Of a stretch of 64,000 nt of DNA, positions 26,468 to 34,519 are shown in pieces. The stretch comes from Imperialibacter sp040222815. Its GTDB lineage: Bacteria; Bacteroidota; Bacteroidia; Cytophagales; Cyclobacteriaceae. The position numbers and the translations under genes are program-made. Positions within the stretch are counted from its first letter, which is position 1; each line of letters begins with the position of its first letter. Location of the stretch: positions 1 to 64,000 of the forward strand of contig NZ_JAVKCH010000013.1 in the NCBI RefSeq assembly GCF_040222815.1, in the 5' to 3' direction. The notes beneath the pieces are model-generated. The model was not told the origin of the DNA, did not search any database, and worked only from the letters and a program-made list of their open reading frames with translations.

Positions 26468-27583
26468 TTACTTTGATAGCGTGAAGTCCGGCATTTTAAT
26501 TGGCTGGCCGCCTTTCATAGCAGATTCGTGCGCCAAGATGCCCACGCAGGTGATGTTAGCTGACTGCCTGGCATTTGGATATGGCTCTCTTTTCTCCTGC
26601 AAGGCATTGACAAATTCGTTGACCAGGTGGGGATGTGAGCCTCCATGACCAGAGCCCTGTATAAAGGATAGATGTTGGTTGTCGTCGGAGTCGTAAACGC
26701 CGGCTGTAGTAAATGACTGGATCTCCTTGGGGAGTAAGTGTGCATAGTCTGGAATGGTCACTTTTTCCGGAGTTTCACCAGTGTGGATCACACTTGGTTC
26801 GTGTTCGATCAACGTCCATTCGAATGATTTTTTGGAGCCATACACGTCGAAGCTCTCACGGTACTGGCGGGCAGTGTTGAACAGGGAGCGGGTAATTTCA
26901 GCTGCCAGGTCTGAGTTTTTGAACTTGATGTGGCAGGTCTCAATAGCGAACGGAGAGTTGTATACAGGAATTAGTTTCTCGTCGATGCGGCCTGAGCCCA
27001 GACACGACACCTGCTCAGCCTCGCCTTTGGTGAGCGCAAGCACCGGGCCCACGCAGTGGGTAGCGTAATACATGGGAGGTAACCCTTCCCAGTAGCCAGG
27101 CCAGCCAGCCATTTCCTGCTGGTGTGAAGCACGAAGGAATTGAATACGGCCCATTTCTCCTTTCTCGTACATTTCTTTCACAAACAGAAATTCCCGGCTG
27201 TAAATCACCGTTTCCATCATCATATACGTAAGGCCGGTTTCTTTTACCAGCTCCACAATCTGGCGGCATTCGTCCACAGTGGTGGCCATAGGCACGGTGC
27301 AGGCCACGTGCTTGCCAGCTTTGAGTGCGGCAATTGACTGCTTTGCATGGTCTGGAATGGGTGTGTTGATATGCACGGCGTCAACGTTTGGATCTTTCAG
27401 CAGCTCGTCGTAGTCGGTGTAGCGCTTTTCGATACCGAAGGCGTCGCCGATTTCATTCAGTTTTTCTTTATTACGCTGGCAGATGGCATACATGTTGGCA
27501 CTTGGCAACTTTTGATAGATGGGAATGAATTCGGCCCCGAAGCCGAGTCCTATGATTGCGATGTTGATGGGTTTATTTGCCAT
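26468..27583 (-). CDS. Gfo/Idh/MocA family oxidoreductase, atypical catalytic motif
   Basis: A 371-residue protein. The N-terminal Rossmann domain begins INIAIIGLGFGAEF, and the C-terminal alpha/beta domain includes TRSLFNTARQYRESFDVYGSKKSFEW. Family members oxidise or reduce sugars or polyols with bound NAD(P). The usual EKP motif, whose lysine takes part in catalysis, reads TVP here (T96-V97-P98 in HVACTVPMATT). The protein may belong to a subgroup with a different mechanism or may not be a dehydrogenase. It lies near an epimerase-type TIM barrel and a PVC-type fusion, a combination often seen in keto-sugar metabolism. Confidence 0.85.
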   Translation of the reverse strand: MANKPINIAIIGLGFGAEFIPIYQKLPSANMYAICQRNKEKLNEIGDAFGIEKRYTDYDELLKDPNVDAVHINTPIPDHAKQSIAALKAGKHVACTVPMATTVDECRQIVELVKETGLTYMMMETVIYSREFLFVKEMYEKGEMGRIQFLRASHQQEMAGWPGYWEGLPPMYYATHCVGPVLALTKGEAEQVSCLGSGRIDEKLIPVYNSPFAIETCHIKFKNSDLAAEITRSLFNTARQYRESFDVYGSKKSFEWTLIEHEPSVIHTGETPEKVTIPDYAHLLPKEIQSFTTAGVYDSDDNQHLSFIQGSGHGGSHPHLVNEFVNALQEKREPYPNARQSANITCVGILAHESAMKGGQPIKMPDFTLSK

Positions 27584-27746
27584 GATGTAATGGTATTTTA
27601 TGTTTTATTCTCAATTAAATTTCAAAGTCCATTTGCCTCAGGCTGGAATTCAGACAGATTGCCACAGGCATACAATGATTTCGTGCGTAATGGCTGTTTG
27701 TTCGATGCCTTCGCAATGACCGGAAACAGGAGCTTAATGCTTCTAT

Positions 27747-28598
27747 CTAACCCGCCCATTGCTTTAAGAATTTTAGACCTTCTTCCGCAAAAATGTCTTG
27801 TGTAGGAGCAAATGGCTTCCAAATGCAAACGGCACCCGCCAGTTCCTGCACATTGGGGGTGAAGCTTTCTATCGAAATCACGCCATTGTAACCGACAGCT
27901 TCAAGTCCCGCTTTCAAATCATTCCAATTGGTCATACCAGTGCCTGGAATGCCTCTGTGGTTTTCTGAAACCTGCACGTGAATGAGCTTATTACCGACCG
28001 TTTTCACTGCATCGGCCAGGTTTTTCTCTTCTATGGTCATGTGGAAGCTGTCAATCAGAACCCTTGCCGCCGGGTGATTGATGTCGTTGATAAGCTTCAT
28101 CAGGTCCTCTGAATTATTGATGAGGTCGGTTTCAAAACGGTTCAGTGCTTCCAAAGCAATCGACAGCCCTCGCTTTTGTGCGCTTTCGCATACTTTTCTC
28201 AGGTTAGTAACCGCCAGATCCCACTCTTTTTTTCTTTGTTCAGGAGGCATAAGTCGTGCTTTCCCAACTGCTGAATACATGGGCCCGGCTACGAACCTGG
28301 CTCCTACGGCTTCACAGATATCGAAACATTGTTCTATGTAATTGAAGCAGTTTTTGTGAATAGCGGGGTCTTCGTTGGTTAAATCCCTCGTTGGCCCAAA
28401 CGCTCCACAAATGATGGGCTTGATGTCATTGTCCTTAAGGGCCCGGTTCAATATGCCAGTGTCAATCAAAGCGGGATCTTCCACGGCTATTTCTACCGCA
28501 TCGAAACCTATTTTTCGGATTTTCGAAAAGAGCGAAACAGAATCGGAACTGAAAGGACTCGTCCAAAGCCAGGTGCTTGCTGCAAATTGTACGTTCAT
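27747..28598 (-). CDS. Sugar isomerase/epimerase, AP-endonuclease-2 TIM barrel
   Basis: A 283-residue TIM barrel. The metal-site signatures ALEALNRFETD, LIDSFHM and HVQVSENHRGIPG match the D-tagatose/D-psicose 3-epimerase branch, in which Glu, Asp, His and Glu bind Mn or Co. It is preceded and followed by non-coding stretches of about 150 bases. With the adjacent Gfo/Idh/MocA protein it may act on keto-sugars or inositol-like compounds. The substrate is unknown. Confidence 0.82.
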   Translation of the reverse strand: MNVQFAASTWLWTSPFSSDSVSLFSKIRKIGFDAVEIAVEDPALIDTGILNRALKDNDIKPIICGAFGPTRDLTNEDPAIHKNCFNYIEQCFDICEAVGARFVAGPMYSAVGKARLMPPEQRKKEWDLAVTNLRKVCESAQKRGLSIALEALNRFETDLINNSEDLMKLINDINHPAARVLIDSFHMTIEEKNLADAVKTVGNKLIHVQVSENHRGIPGTGMTNWNDLKAGLEAVGYNGVISIESFTPNVQELAGAVCIWKPFAPTQDIFAEEGLKFLKQWAG

Positions 28599-28629
28599 TA
28601 GCCTTTAATTCTTTTAGAAGCCTCAGGTT

Positions 28630-28653
28630 CCACCCCGGCATTTGCCGGGGTGG
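28630..28653. repeat. GC-rich perfect palindrome with TT loop
   Basis: Perfect 11-base arms (28630-28640 and 28643-28653) with a two-base loop, lying in the 152-base gap between the isomerase gene and the large fusion gene. It shares its geometry with 16-43 and 51500-51523. The loop is too tight for a typical terminator and no T-run follows. Confidence 0.6.
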
Positions 28654-28703
28654 ACGGTTCTGAGACCGGTAGGTAAGTTTGGTAATGGATAAAGGAAATC
28701 AAG

Positions 28704-28736
28704 ACTCACGTCTGAAGCAAGTGCCTTAACGTGAGT
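28704..28736 (-). terminator. Weak stem-loop after large fusion gene
   Basis: ACTCACG (28704-28710) and CGTGAGT (28730-28736) form a seven-base stem with a 19-base loop just downstream (minus strand) of the large fusion gene. The following CTTGATTTCC is only slightly T-rich, so termination is uncertain. Confidence 0.35.
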
Positions 28737-28750
28737 TTGATATTTTCAAT

Positions 28751-31700
28751 TTAATCGGCTGATTTGCCATTTGTTACTTTCAAAATGCCATTCATGATCC
28801 TCCAGTGGCCCGGGAAAGTACACAGGTACGGATAGTCGCCTGGCTCCGATGGTGCAGTGAACGTTAATACTACTTTTTCTCCCGGATTTACCAGCCTGGT
28901 TGAGTAAAGCAGCTCCGGAACATCAGGAATGTAGCTCTTTTCAGCGCCATTAGCGTCGGCGGCCATTTTGTCGGCGGCAGCACCCACTGTTTCCAGTGTG
29001 CCTGGTTTCGCAATCAGGAGATTGTGCTGCATGAAGTCGACGTTTTCAAAGATGATTGCTACCGTTTGGCCTGCCTCTACTTCAAGCGTTTTGAGATCAT
29101 ATTCCATTTTGTTTGGAATTGTCTTAAGCACAATCACCTTGTCGGCGTCAAGAGAAGCCGAGAGGTTATTGTCACCGCCCACTTCTGCTACCAGGTTGTA
29201 AATGCCCCGGGTGAAGCGTTCGATGGAGCCACTTTTCACCGCAGTCATGCCATCTGTTTCCTTGTCAATGCGCAGCCCCTGTTTTAGCTCCTTGTCAAAC
29301 AACCCTCCGGTTTTCACAGAAACCGCTGGGACGTTGTTCACGATAAAGGTTGCACCTGCCTTGGTTAGCTGGAATTCCCATTTGAAACTCACTGGCATGT
29401 CGGCCGTACCTTTTCCCGTATATGTTTTTCCATTCTGGTTAACCACAACAACGAAGTCATCGTTGTCGGCAAATACACCATAGCCGTTAACCTTGTCTCC
29501 GTGCTGGATAAGCATCCCGTTGAGTATGGTATTGCCTTTCCAGATATTGCCGCTGAGGTAGATCTCTTTGCCTACCACTGAAGGGAAGTCAGCTGCCGCT
29601 ACATACTTGGTACCTCCAAGATTCAAGAGCGTAAAGCTGGTGCTGGAATAGATTTGCTCTGTGAGGCTTTCGGGCTTAAGCTCGGCGGTGTTTTGCAGAT
29701 AGGTTGCAATGAAACCGTTTTTGTGGGCTAGCGATCCGGCCCTAACTGCCTTGGACAGCCACTGATCCGTCACATTATCTTGATTTAAGCTAGCATGAAA
29801 GAACATTTTGCCCAACTCGTTAGAGGGTGCCATATAAGATGCCTCAATAAATGCTGCCAATCTTGTATTCAGGTTGGGGTCAGAGAATGATCCTGCATTG
29901 AAATACGATTCCTGGGTGGCAGCATTTTTTGGTAAGGCCTGAATGGCAGCTTTCCTTACGCCTGGATTTGCATTGCGTAAAGCATTGGTCACAATTCGTG
30001 TGGCTTCCTCATTTGTTCCATTCAGTGCGCCAAGGCCTTCAATTGCCCAAATGGCGTGAATAGCCGGGGCATTTACGCCTATCTCGTCTTCTTTGGATGA
30101 GCTCACTAATTCATAAAGTTGAGGAAGGATGTTTTGGTCACCTTCTTCAACAATAAGGCGTTGCGCTGTGAGCCTCCAAAACATATTGCTGCTTTTCAAG
30201 CCGTTGATCAGGGAAGCAGGTTCTTTGCGGTCGAGAGTGATCTTTTCGGCCTCCGGAGCTCCTTTATAGGAAATCTTGTAGATCCGGCCATGGGTGCGAT
30301 CACGGAGTGGGTTCACATGTGCATTTCCCTTTCCATTCTCGAAACCACTCGGAGTAGGATTGTGCTGAATGATGAAGTTGTACCAGTCAAGTACCCACAG
30401 GTCACCATCAGGGCCCACTTCCGCATGCACAGGTGACATGTACTCATCGGAGGCTGCCATCATGTTCCAGCCATCGCTTTCCTTGAAGCCTGCGCCGTCT
30501 ACTTCAAATATTCCCTTGTGTAGCAGTTTGCCGGTTGGCTCTGCAATGAAAGCGATGCGGTTCCAGTATTCCTTAGGGAAACGACGAGCAGTATAAAAGT
30601 TGTGCCCGGCAGCTGCTGTGAATCCGCCAAACACGTCGACCTGCCTGTAGTTTTTGGTAACGGGATGCATGGCGTAGTGGCCGTCCAGCTTGGTGGCGAA
30701 GTCGTTCGAAAAGTTTTTCACCTTTTTGGTGAAGGCGTAGGGTACGTTGACATATGCCGTGTGGGTATTGTTGGCGGTCGAAACAAAAATGTCGTTGTTT
30801 TCGGTGAAGCCCAGCCCCCATGTGTTGTTGGTTGTGCGGGTGTGGTGTGACATGTGTTTGAAGTCACGGCTGAGGTTGAAGACTGCCTGGTCATACTCAA
30901 AATCTTCCCCACCAATTTTACCTTCAAAGCCAGAATAGCCTACGGTGCCCCAAATTTTGTTGTTGAATCCGTACCTTAAGTTGGATGGTCCGGCATGAGT
31001 ATCCGATACTCCCCAGCCTCCCATTACCTCTTCTCTCACGTCAGCCTTGTCATCCCCATCAGTGTCTTTCAAAAACAAGAACAATGGTGCCTGCGAAATC
31101 AGGATGCCCCCATTCACAAATACAATACTGGTTGGTATGTTAAGCTTGTCAGCGAACACTGTGAACTTGTCGGCTTTGCCATCACCATTCGTGTCTTCTA
31201 GAATTTTGATTCTGTCGTCACCTACACCGTCTTCGTCACGCACGGTGTTGGGGTAGTCCACAGTTTCTACCACCCAAAGACGGCCTTTTTCGTCCCAGGC
31301 CATGGCAATTGGGTTGATAATATCTGGCTCCGATGCGAAAAGCGACAGCTCGAACCCGGGAGGTATTTGGATATGAGTCATTGACGAATCGGGAGACAAT
31401 GGTGCTTGAAGCCTCGGTGCCGGGTCTCTCTTTTCGTAGTTAGGTATTACGGCGTCAGAGTAGCTGAGCCTGGCTATTTTATATTGTTTGGCTTTCTGCG
31501 CTGCCTCGTCGCCGACAGCCCAGAAAATCCCATTTATCACAAGATCCTGGAAGCCAGGGTTGTTCCAGGTGCGTTCGTCATGCCCGTATGCGGTGTAGAA
31601 CACTCGGCCTTTGCCCTGGTTTCTTACCCATGTCCAAGGCTCGTGATGATCGCCTTCGACTCGTTCCATCAGCACGGTGTTGTCGCTGGCGAGCTTGTCG

Positions 31701-32227
31701 TGCACGTAGGTTTCATCCCAGGTTTCGAAAGTCGATAGACCTTGCATCACAGGATGCTCCGGCATCAGGATATCGGCTGTGAAGGTGCCTGTTTCATGCG
31801 TTTTGAACTGTCCCCCCATCAGATTGACCACTTTTGGCGAATTACGGAAACACCAGGTGGCACAATGGATGGGGATGAAGCCTTTACCGCCTTCAACAAA
31901 ATCCAGCAAAGCTTTTTCCTGTGAGGAAGTAATTGAGTCGTGGTTTGCATAAAGGATAAGCCCATCAAATTTGGCCAGGTTGGTGGCATTCAAATCGTTA
32001 GGATCGTTCGTGTAGGAAATGTTGATACCCTTCTGTGCCACTGCCTGAGCAAGGATAGGGGCATATTTCTCTGAAGGATGGTGCTCACTTGCATGTCCCA
32101 GAAAAAGGATTTCCAACCTTCTCGGCCCGTTGTCATTGCTGCAGGAGGTAAAGAACAAGATTATTACCAAACTGAGAAGCCCAATGGCTGCTCTGGCAGA
32201 GGTTAAAGTAGGTATTGTGTATTTCAT
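28751..32227 (-). CDS. ThuA / PVC-type dehydrogenase / HEAT / cupredoxin fusion lipoprotein
   Basis: An 1158-residue exported lipoprotein (lipobox LFFTSC). Domains in order: ThuA-like glutaminase fold (about 39-245, with GLILYANHD and FIPIHCATW), PVC-type membrane-bound dehydrogenase propeller (about 283-640, from IPPGFELSLFASEPD through DTNGDGKAD and DTDGDDKAD repeats), HEAT-like helices (about 670-840), a beta-sandwich region (about 860-1030), and a plastocyanin/azurin-like domain. The last has type 1 copper ligands H1068, C1136, H1141 and M1145 (QHNLL, YLCTFPGHWRIM). No CxxCH haem site is present. It is probably a periplasmic sugar-oxidising enzyme that passes electrons to its own copper domain; the substrate is unknown. 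Confidence 0.85.
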   Translation of the reverse strand: MKYTIPTLTSARAAIGLLSLVIILFFTSCSNDNGPRRLEILFLGHASEHHPSEKYAPILAQAVAQKGINISYTNDPNDLNATNLAKFDGLILYANHDSITSSQEKALLDFVEGGKGFIPIHCATWCFRNSPKVVNLMGGQFKTHETGTFTADILMPEHPVMQGLSTFETWDETYVHDKLASDNTVLMERVEGDHHEPWTWVRNQGKGRVFYTAYGHDERTWNNPGFQDLVINGIFWAVGDEAAQKAKQYKIARLSYSDAVIPNYEKRDPAPRLQAPLSPDSSMTHIQIPPGFELSLFASEPDIINPIAMAWDEKGRLWVVETVDYPNTVRDEDGVGDDRIKILEDTNGDGKADKFTVFADKLNIPTSIVFVNGGILISQAPLFLFLKDTDGDDKADVREEVMGGWGVSDTHAGPSNLRYGFNNKIWGTVGYSGFEGKIGGEDFEYDQAVFNLSRDFKHMSHHTRTTNNTWGLGFTENNDIFVSTANNTHTAYVNVPYAFTKKVKNFSNDFATKLDGHYAMHPVTKNYRQVDVFGGFTAAAGHNFYTARRFPKEYWNRIAFIAEPTGKLLHKGIFEVDGAGFKESDGWNMMAASDEYMSPVHAEVGPDGDLWVLDWYNFIIQHNPTPSGFENGKGNAHVNPLRDRTHGRIYKISYKGAPEAEKITLDRKEPASLINGLKSSNMFWRLTAQRLIVEEGDQNILPQLYELVSSSKEDEIGVNAPAIHAIWAIEGLGALNGTNEEATRIVTNALRNANPGVRKAAIQALPKNAATQESYFNAGSFSDPNLNTRLAAFIEASYMAPSNELGKMFFHASLNQDNVTDQWLSKAVRAGSLAHKNGFIATYLQNTAELKPESLTEQIYSSTSFTLLNLGGTKYVAAADFPSVVGKEIYLSGNIWKGNTILNGMLIQHGDKVNGYGVFADNDDFVVVVNQNGKTYTGKGTADMPVSFKWEFQLTKAGATFIVNNVPAVSVKTGGLFDKELKQGLRIDKETDGMTAVKSGSIERFTRGIYNLVAEVGGDNNLSASLDADKVIVLKTIPNKMEYDLKTLEVEAGQTVAIIFENVDFMQHNLLIAKPGTLETVGAAADKMAADANGAEKSYIPDVPELLYSTRLVNPGEKVVLTFTAPSEPGDYPYLCTFPGHWRIMNGILKVTNGKSAD

Positions 32228-32483
32228 TACTTGATTGTTTTTGAATGCTGATTACGCTTGAGGTGATTTTTCTTTATTCAATAATGAGGCGTATTCAAAA
32301 TGTACGTGATCTATCAATCTGACAACGCAATTCATTTTTGACTATCAATATTGCAAAATAGAATTCATTAATGCTCTCACTTTTTTGACCTGTTCTGACT
32401 TTATTTTAACTTACTTGTGTGTCATTTATTCTTTTTTATGAGAAAATTGTGGCGCTGAAACCACGACACATCGCAACTGAACT
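32228..32483. other. Divergent intergenic region upstream of araC-type gene
   Basis: 256 A/T-rich bases with no gene. On the plus strand TTTG (32384-32387) is followed 19 bases later by TAACTTAC (32407-32414), an imperfect match to the Bacteroidota TTTG-N19-21-TAnnTTTG promoter, which could drive the AraC regulator. No clear operator was seen for the opposing large gene. Confidence 0.3.
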
Positions 32484-33356
32484 ATGAGAGTACCCATTCA
32501 AAAATCGGCCATTCCAGATTCCAGGGTATTTGTTATCAAAGATCTGCAGGATGCGTATTTCGACCCTAACTGGCATTTTCACCCGGAGTATCAACTCTTT
32601 GTGGTACTCAAGGGCCATGGAACCAGATTTGTCGGCGATACGATCAAGCCCTTCAAGGAAGGAGACTTGTTGCTTTCAGGGCCCAATCTGCCACACCTTT
32701 GGCGGTGCCACGAATCTTACTTTGCTAAAGACAGCCAGCTCTCTACCAGGGGAATCGTTATCTATTTCGATGAGAATTTTCTTGGGCACCAAATGCTGGA
32801 AAAAGAGGAACTTGCTGGTTTGAAGTATCTCTTCGAAAAAGCCAGGCGAGGGCTGGAATATTATGGACATACACGGAGTCAGGTAAAAGAGTGGATGCTC
32901 AAAATTGTGGACTCGGAGGGGATCGAAAGTGTTATTCAGTTTTTGAAGATACTTAGTGCACTTGCACATTCGAAGGAATACAGGTATGTGTCGTCAGGCC
33001 CGGCCAGCTTTCAATTGAAAGCGTCTGACGGAGACCGGATGAACCTTGTTCATCACTACGTCATTGACAACTTCAGACAGAAGATTACGCTAGAGGAGGC
33101 TGCTTCCCTGGCTAATCTAAGCCCTGTCGCCTTTAGTCGGTATTTTAAAACGAGAGCGAATAAGACCTTCTCCTCATTTGTAAGTGAGGTAAGAGTGGGG
33201 CAGGCCTGTCACATGCTTGTGGATGGTGAACTTTCGGTGGCGGCCGTTGGATTTGAATGTGGCTACAAAACGCTTTCCAACTTCAATCGTCAGTTCAGAG
33301 AGATCACTGGAATGGCTCCGCTGGAGTATAGGAAAGAGTATAGAAAAGTTATTTAA
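32484..33356 (+). CDS. AraC family transcriptional regulator
   Basis: A 290-residue regulator. The N-terminal cupin sensor (about 20-100, with WHFHPEYQLFVVLKGHG) is typical of sugar-sensing AraC proteins. The C-terminal double helix-turn-helix (about 190-285) contains ITLEEAASLANLSPVAFSRYFK and the signature VAAVGFECGYKTLSNFNRQF. It is divergent from the ThuA-PVC fusion gene and may control that gene and the isomerase/oxidoreductase genes beyond it. The ligand is probably a sugar. Confidence 0.88.
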   Translation: MRVPIQKSAIPDSRVFVIKDLQDAYFDPNWHFHPEYQLFVVLKGHGTRFVGDTIKPFKEGDLLLSGPNLPHLWRCHESYFAKDSQLSTRGIVIYFDENFLGHQMLEKEELAGLKYLFEKARRGLEYYGHTRSQVKEWMLKIVDSEGIESVIQFLKILSALAHSKEYRYVSSGPASFQLKASDGDRMNLVHHYVIDNFRQKITLEEAASLANLSPVAFSRYFKTRANKTFSSFVSEVRVGQACHMLVDGELSVAAVGFECGYKTLSNFNRQFREITGMAPLEYRKEYRKVI

Positions 33357-33398
33357 CCTGACCGTCTCTTTAAAAAAGTAAAATCTTCATAACTAAAT

Positions 33399-33436
33399 TA
33401 TTGCAAAAAGCGTATATTAGTATTGCAAATGCAATA
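33399..33436 (+). promoter_or_regulatory. Candidate autoregulatory operator of the Xre/RES module
   Basis: The nonamer TATTGCAAA occurs at 33399-33407 and 33421-33429, 22 bases (about two helical turns) apart. The second copy is half of a perfect inverted repeat, TATTGCA (33421-33427) and TGCAATA (33430-33436). It lies 37-74 bases before the antitoxin start, where Xre-type antitoxins usually bind to repress their operon. Confidence 0.6.
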
Positions 33437-33472
33437 TGTTAAAATGGCAGACGATTGAAATCAAAATAAGTG

Positions 33473-33964
33473 ATGACCAAAGAAGGCGAAAAATCAGAGG
33501 CAAGCTCATGGCGGATAAAAACCTCGAGTGGTGAAACGGAATCGATTAACGTCGACGTGCAAGCCTACCATTTTCTCAAGCCATATGCTCAGAATGATGA
33601 TCCGCCTTTGATGGCCAAAGAGCCGGAGCTTGTTTATGAACGCATTAAGCCAATGGTGCAATACCTTGGCTATAGTCAGCAGGAGCTGTCGGGTGTGCTG
33701 GAAGTTGATCCGAGCACACTGTTTAGGTGGGATAAAAGCGATAAAACGATAGGTAAAATGAGATCAAAGGCCATGTATGATATTGACCACATCATCGCCA
33801 AGGGGGTGAAAGTTTTTGGTTCCGAGAAGCAGTTGAAAGAATGGCTTCACACCATCAACCAGGCCTTAGGCAACCAAAAGCCTATTGAGTTAATCAAAAG
33901 CCCCTATGGAATAGAGATGGTTGACAATGCTATGGAGGCGCTGTTGTGGGGCAACGTTTTGTAG
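33473..33964 (+). CDS. Xre/MbcA/ParS-type antitoxin
   Basis: A 163-residue protein. The N-terminal extension is followed by an Xre-like helix-turn-helix (LGYSQQELSGVLEVDPSTLFRW, about residues 66-87) and a DUF2384/MbcA-like C-terminal domain (VFGSEKQLKEWL, and SPYGIEMVDNAMEALLWG, which contacts the toxin). The ATG at 33473 is chosen over the GTG one codon earlier. The stop codon directly touches the toxin start. It should neutralise the RES toxin and repress the operon. Confidence 0.88.
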   Translation: MTKEGEKSEASSWRIKTSSGETESINVDVQAYHFLKPYAQNDDPPLMAKEPELVYERIKPMVQYLGYSQQELSGVLEVDPSTLFRWDKSDKTIGKMRSKAMYDIDHIIAKGVKVFGSEKQLKEWLHTINQALGNQKPIELIKSPYGIEMVDNAMEALLWGNVL

Positions 33965-34429
33965 GTGCAATACTTTCGACTGATCAATAAGATATTTACC
34001 TCAACCCCACTGGGTTATGGACGGGCTGGCGGCAGGTGGAATTTCCCCGGCACCCCCATTATTTATGCCAGCAATGTCAGCGCCATCACTTTTATGGAAC
34101 TGCTGGCTATTAAAGGGCCAGTAGTGGCGAACGGGTCATGGGTATTGATCACCATTCAGATAAATGCGGACGCTTCCCATCTGATGTCGGAGGACTTGCC
34201 ACCTGACTGGGGTCGTCGCCCTTACCCGACCTCTACTCAGGCTTTTGGCACCAATTGGGCGCAGCGTATGATGTCACCTTTTTTGAAGGTACCCTCTTGC
34301 CGTATCCCATTGTCCAGCTATTCGTCGGAGCATAACCTATTGATCAACCCATTGCACCCGGAAGCCATGAAATCAATGAAGATCATAGCTACAGAAGAGG
34401 TGTCATTCGAGTTGAATGAGTGGGGCTGA
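33965..34429 (+). CDS. RES-domain toxin (NAD-depleting)
   Basis: A 154-residue RES protein beginning at a GTG immediately after the antitoxin stop, which implies translational coupling. R24 (GGRWN), Y34 (IIYAS) and E45 (FMELL) have the same 10- and 11-residue spacing as the catalytic Arg-Tyr-Glu of characterised RES toxins, and SSEHNLLINPLHPEA is the family C-terminal block. These toxins degrade NAD+ (or ADP-ribosylate a target in some members) and arrest growth. All key residues are present, so the toxin should be active. Confidence 0.9.
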   Translation: MQYFRLINKIFTSTPLGYGRAGGRWNFPGTPIIYASNVSAITFMELLAIKGPVVANGSWVLITIQINADASHLMSEDLPPDWGRRPYPTSTQAFGTNWAQRMMSPFLKVPSCRIPLSSYSSEHNLLINPLHPEAMKSMKIIATEEVSFELNEWG

Positions 34430-34465
34430 CCTGAAAGTTCGGGCGGGTTTAGAGAAGTTTGATAG

Positions 34466-34499
34466 AAAAAAAGCACTGCCCTAAGGACAGTGCTTTTTG
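34466..34499. terminator. Bidirectional terminator between RES toxin and galM
   Basis: AAAAAGCACTG (34468-34478) pairs with CAGTGCTTTTT (34488-34498) around a short loop. It has A/T tracts on both sides and lies between convergent genes. Confidence 0.85.
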
Positions 34500-34519
34500 T
34501 TTCTGTACCAATATTGTCA

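Noticed and set aside
27622..27828. 68-residue minus-strand frame after the Gfo/Idh/MocA gene
   Set aside because: It overlaps the 3' end of the isomerase gene in another frame and has no motif. The gap 27584-27746 seems to be non-coding.
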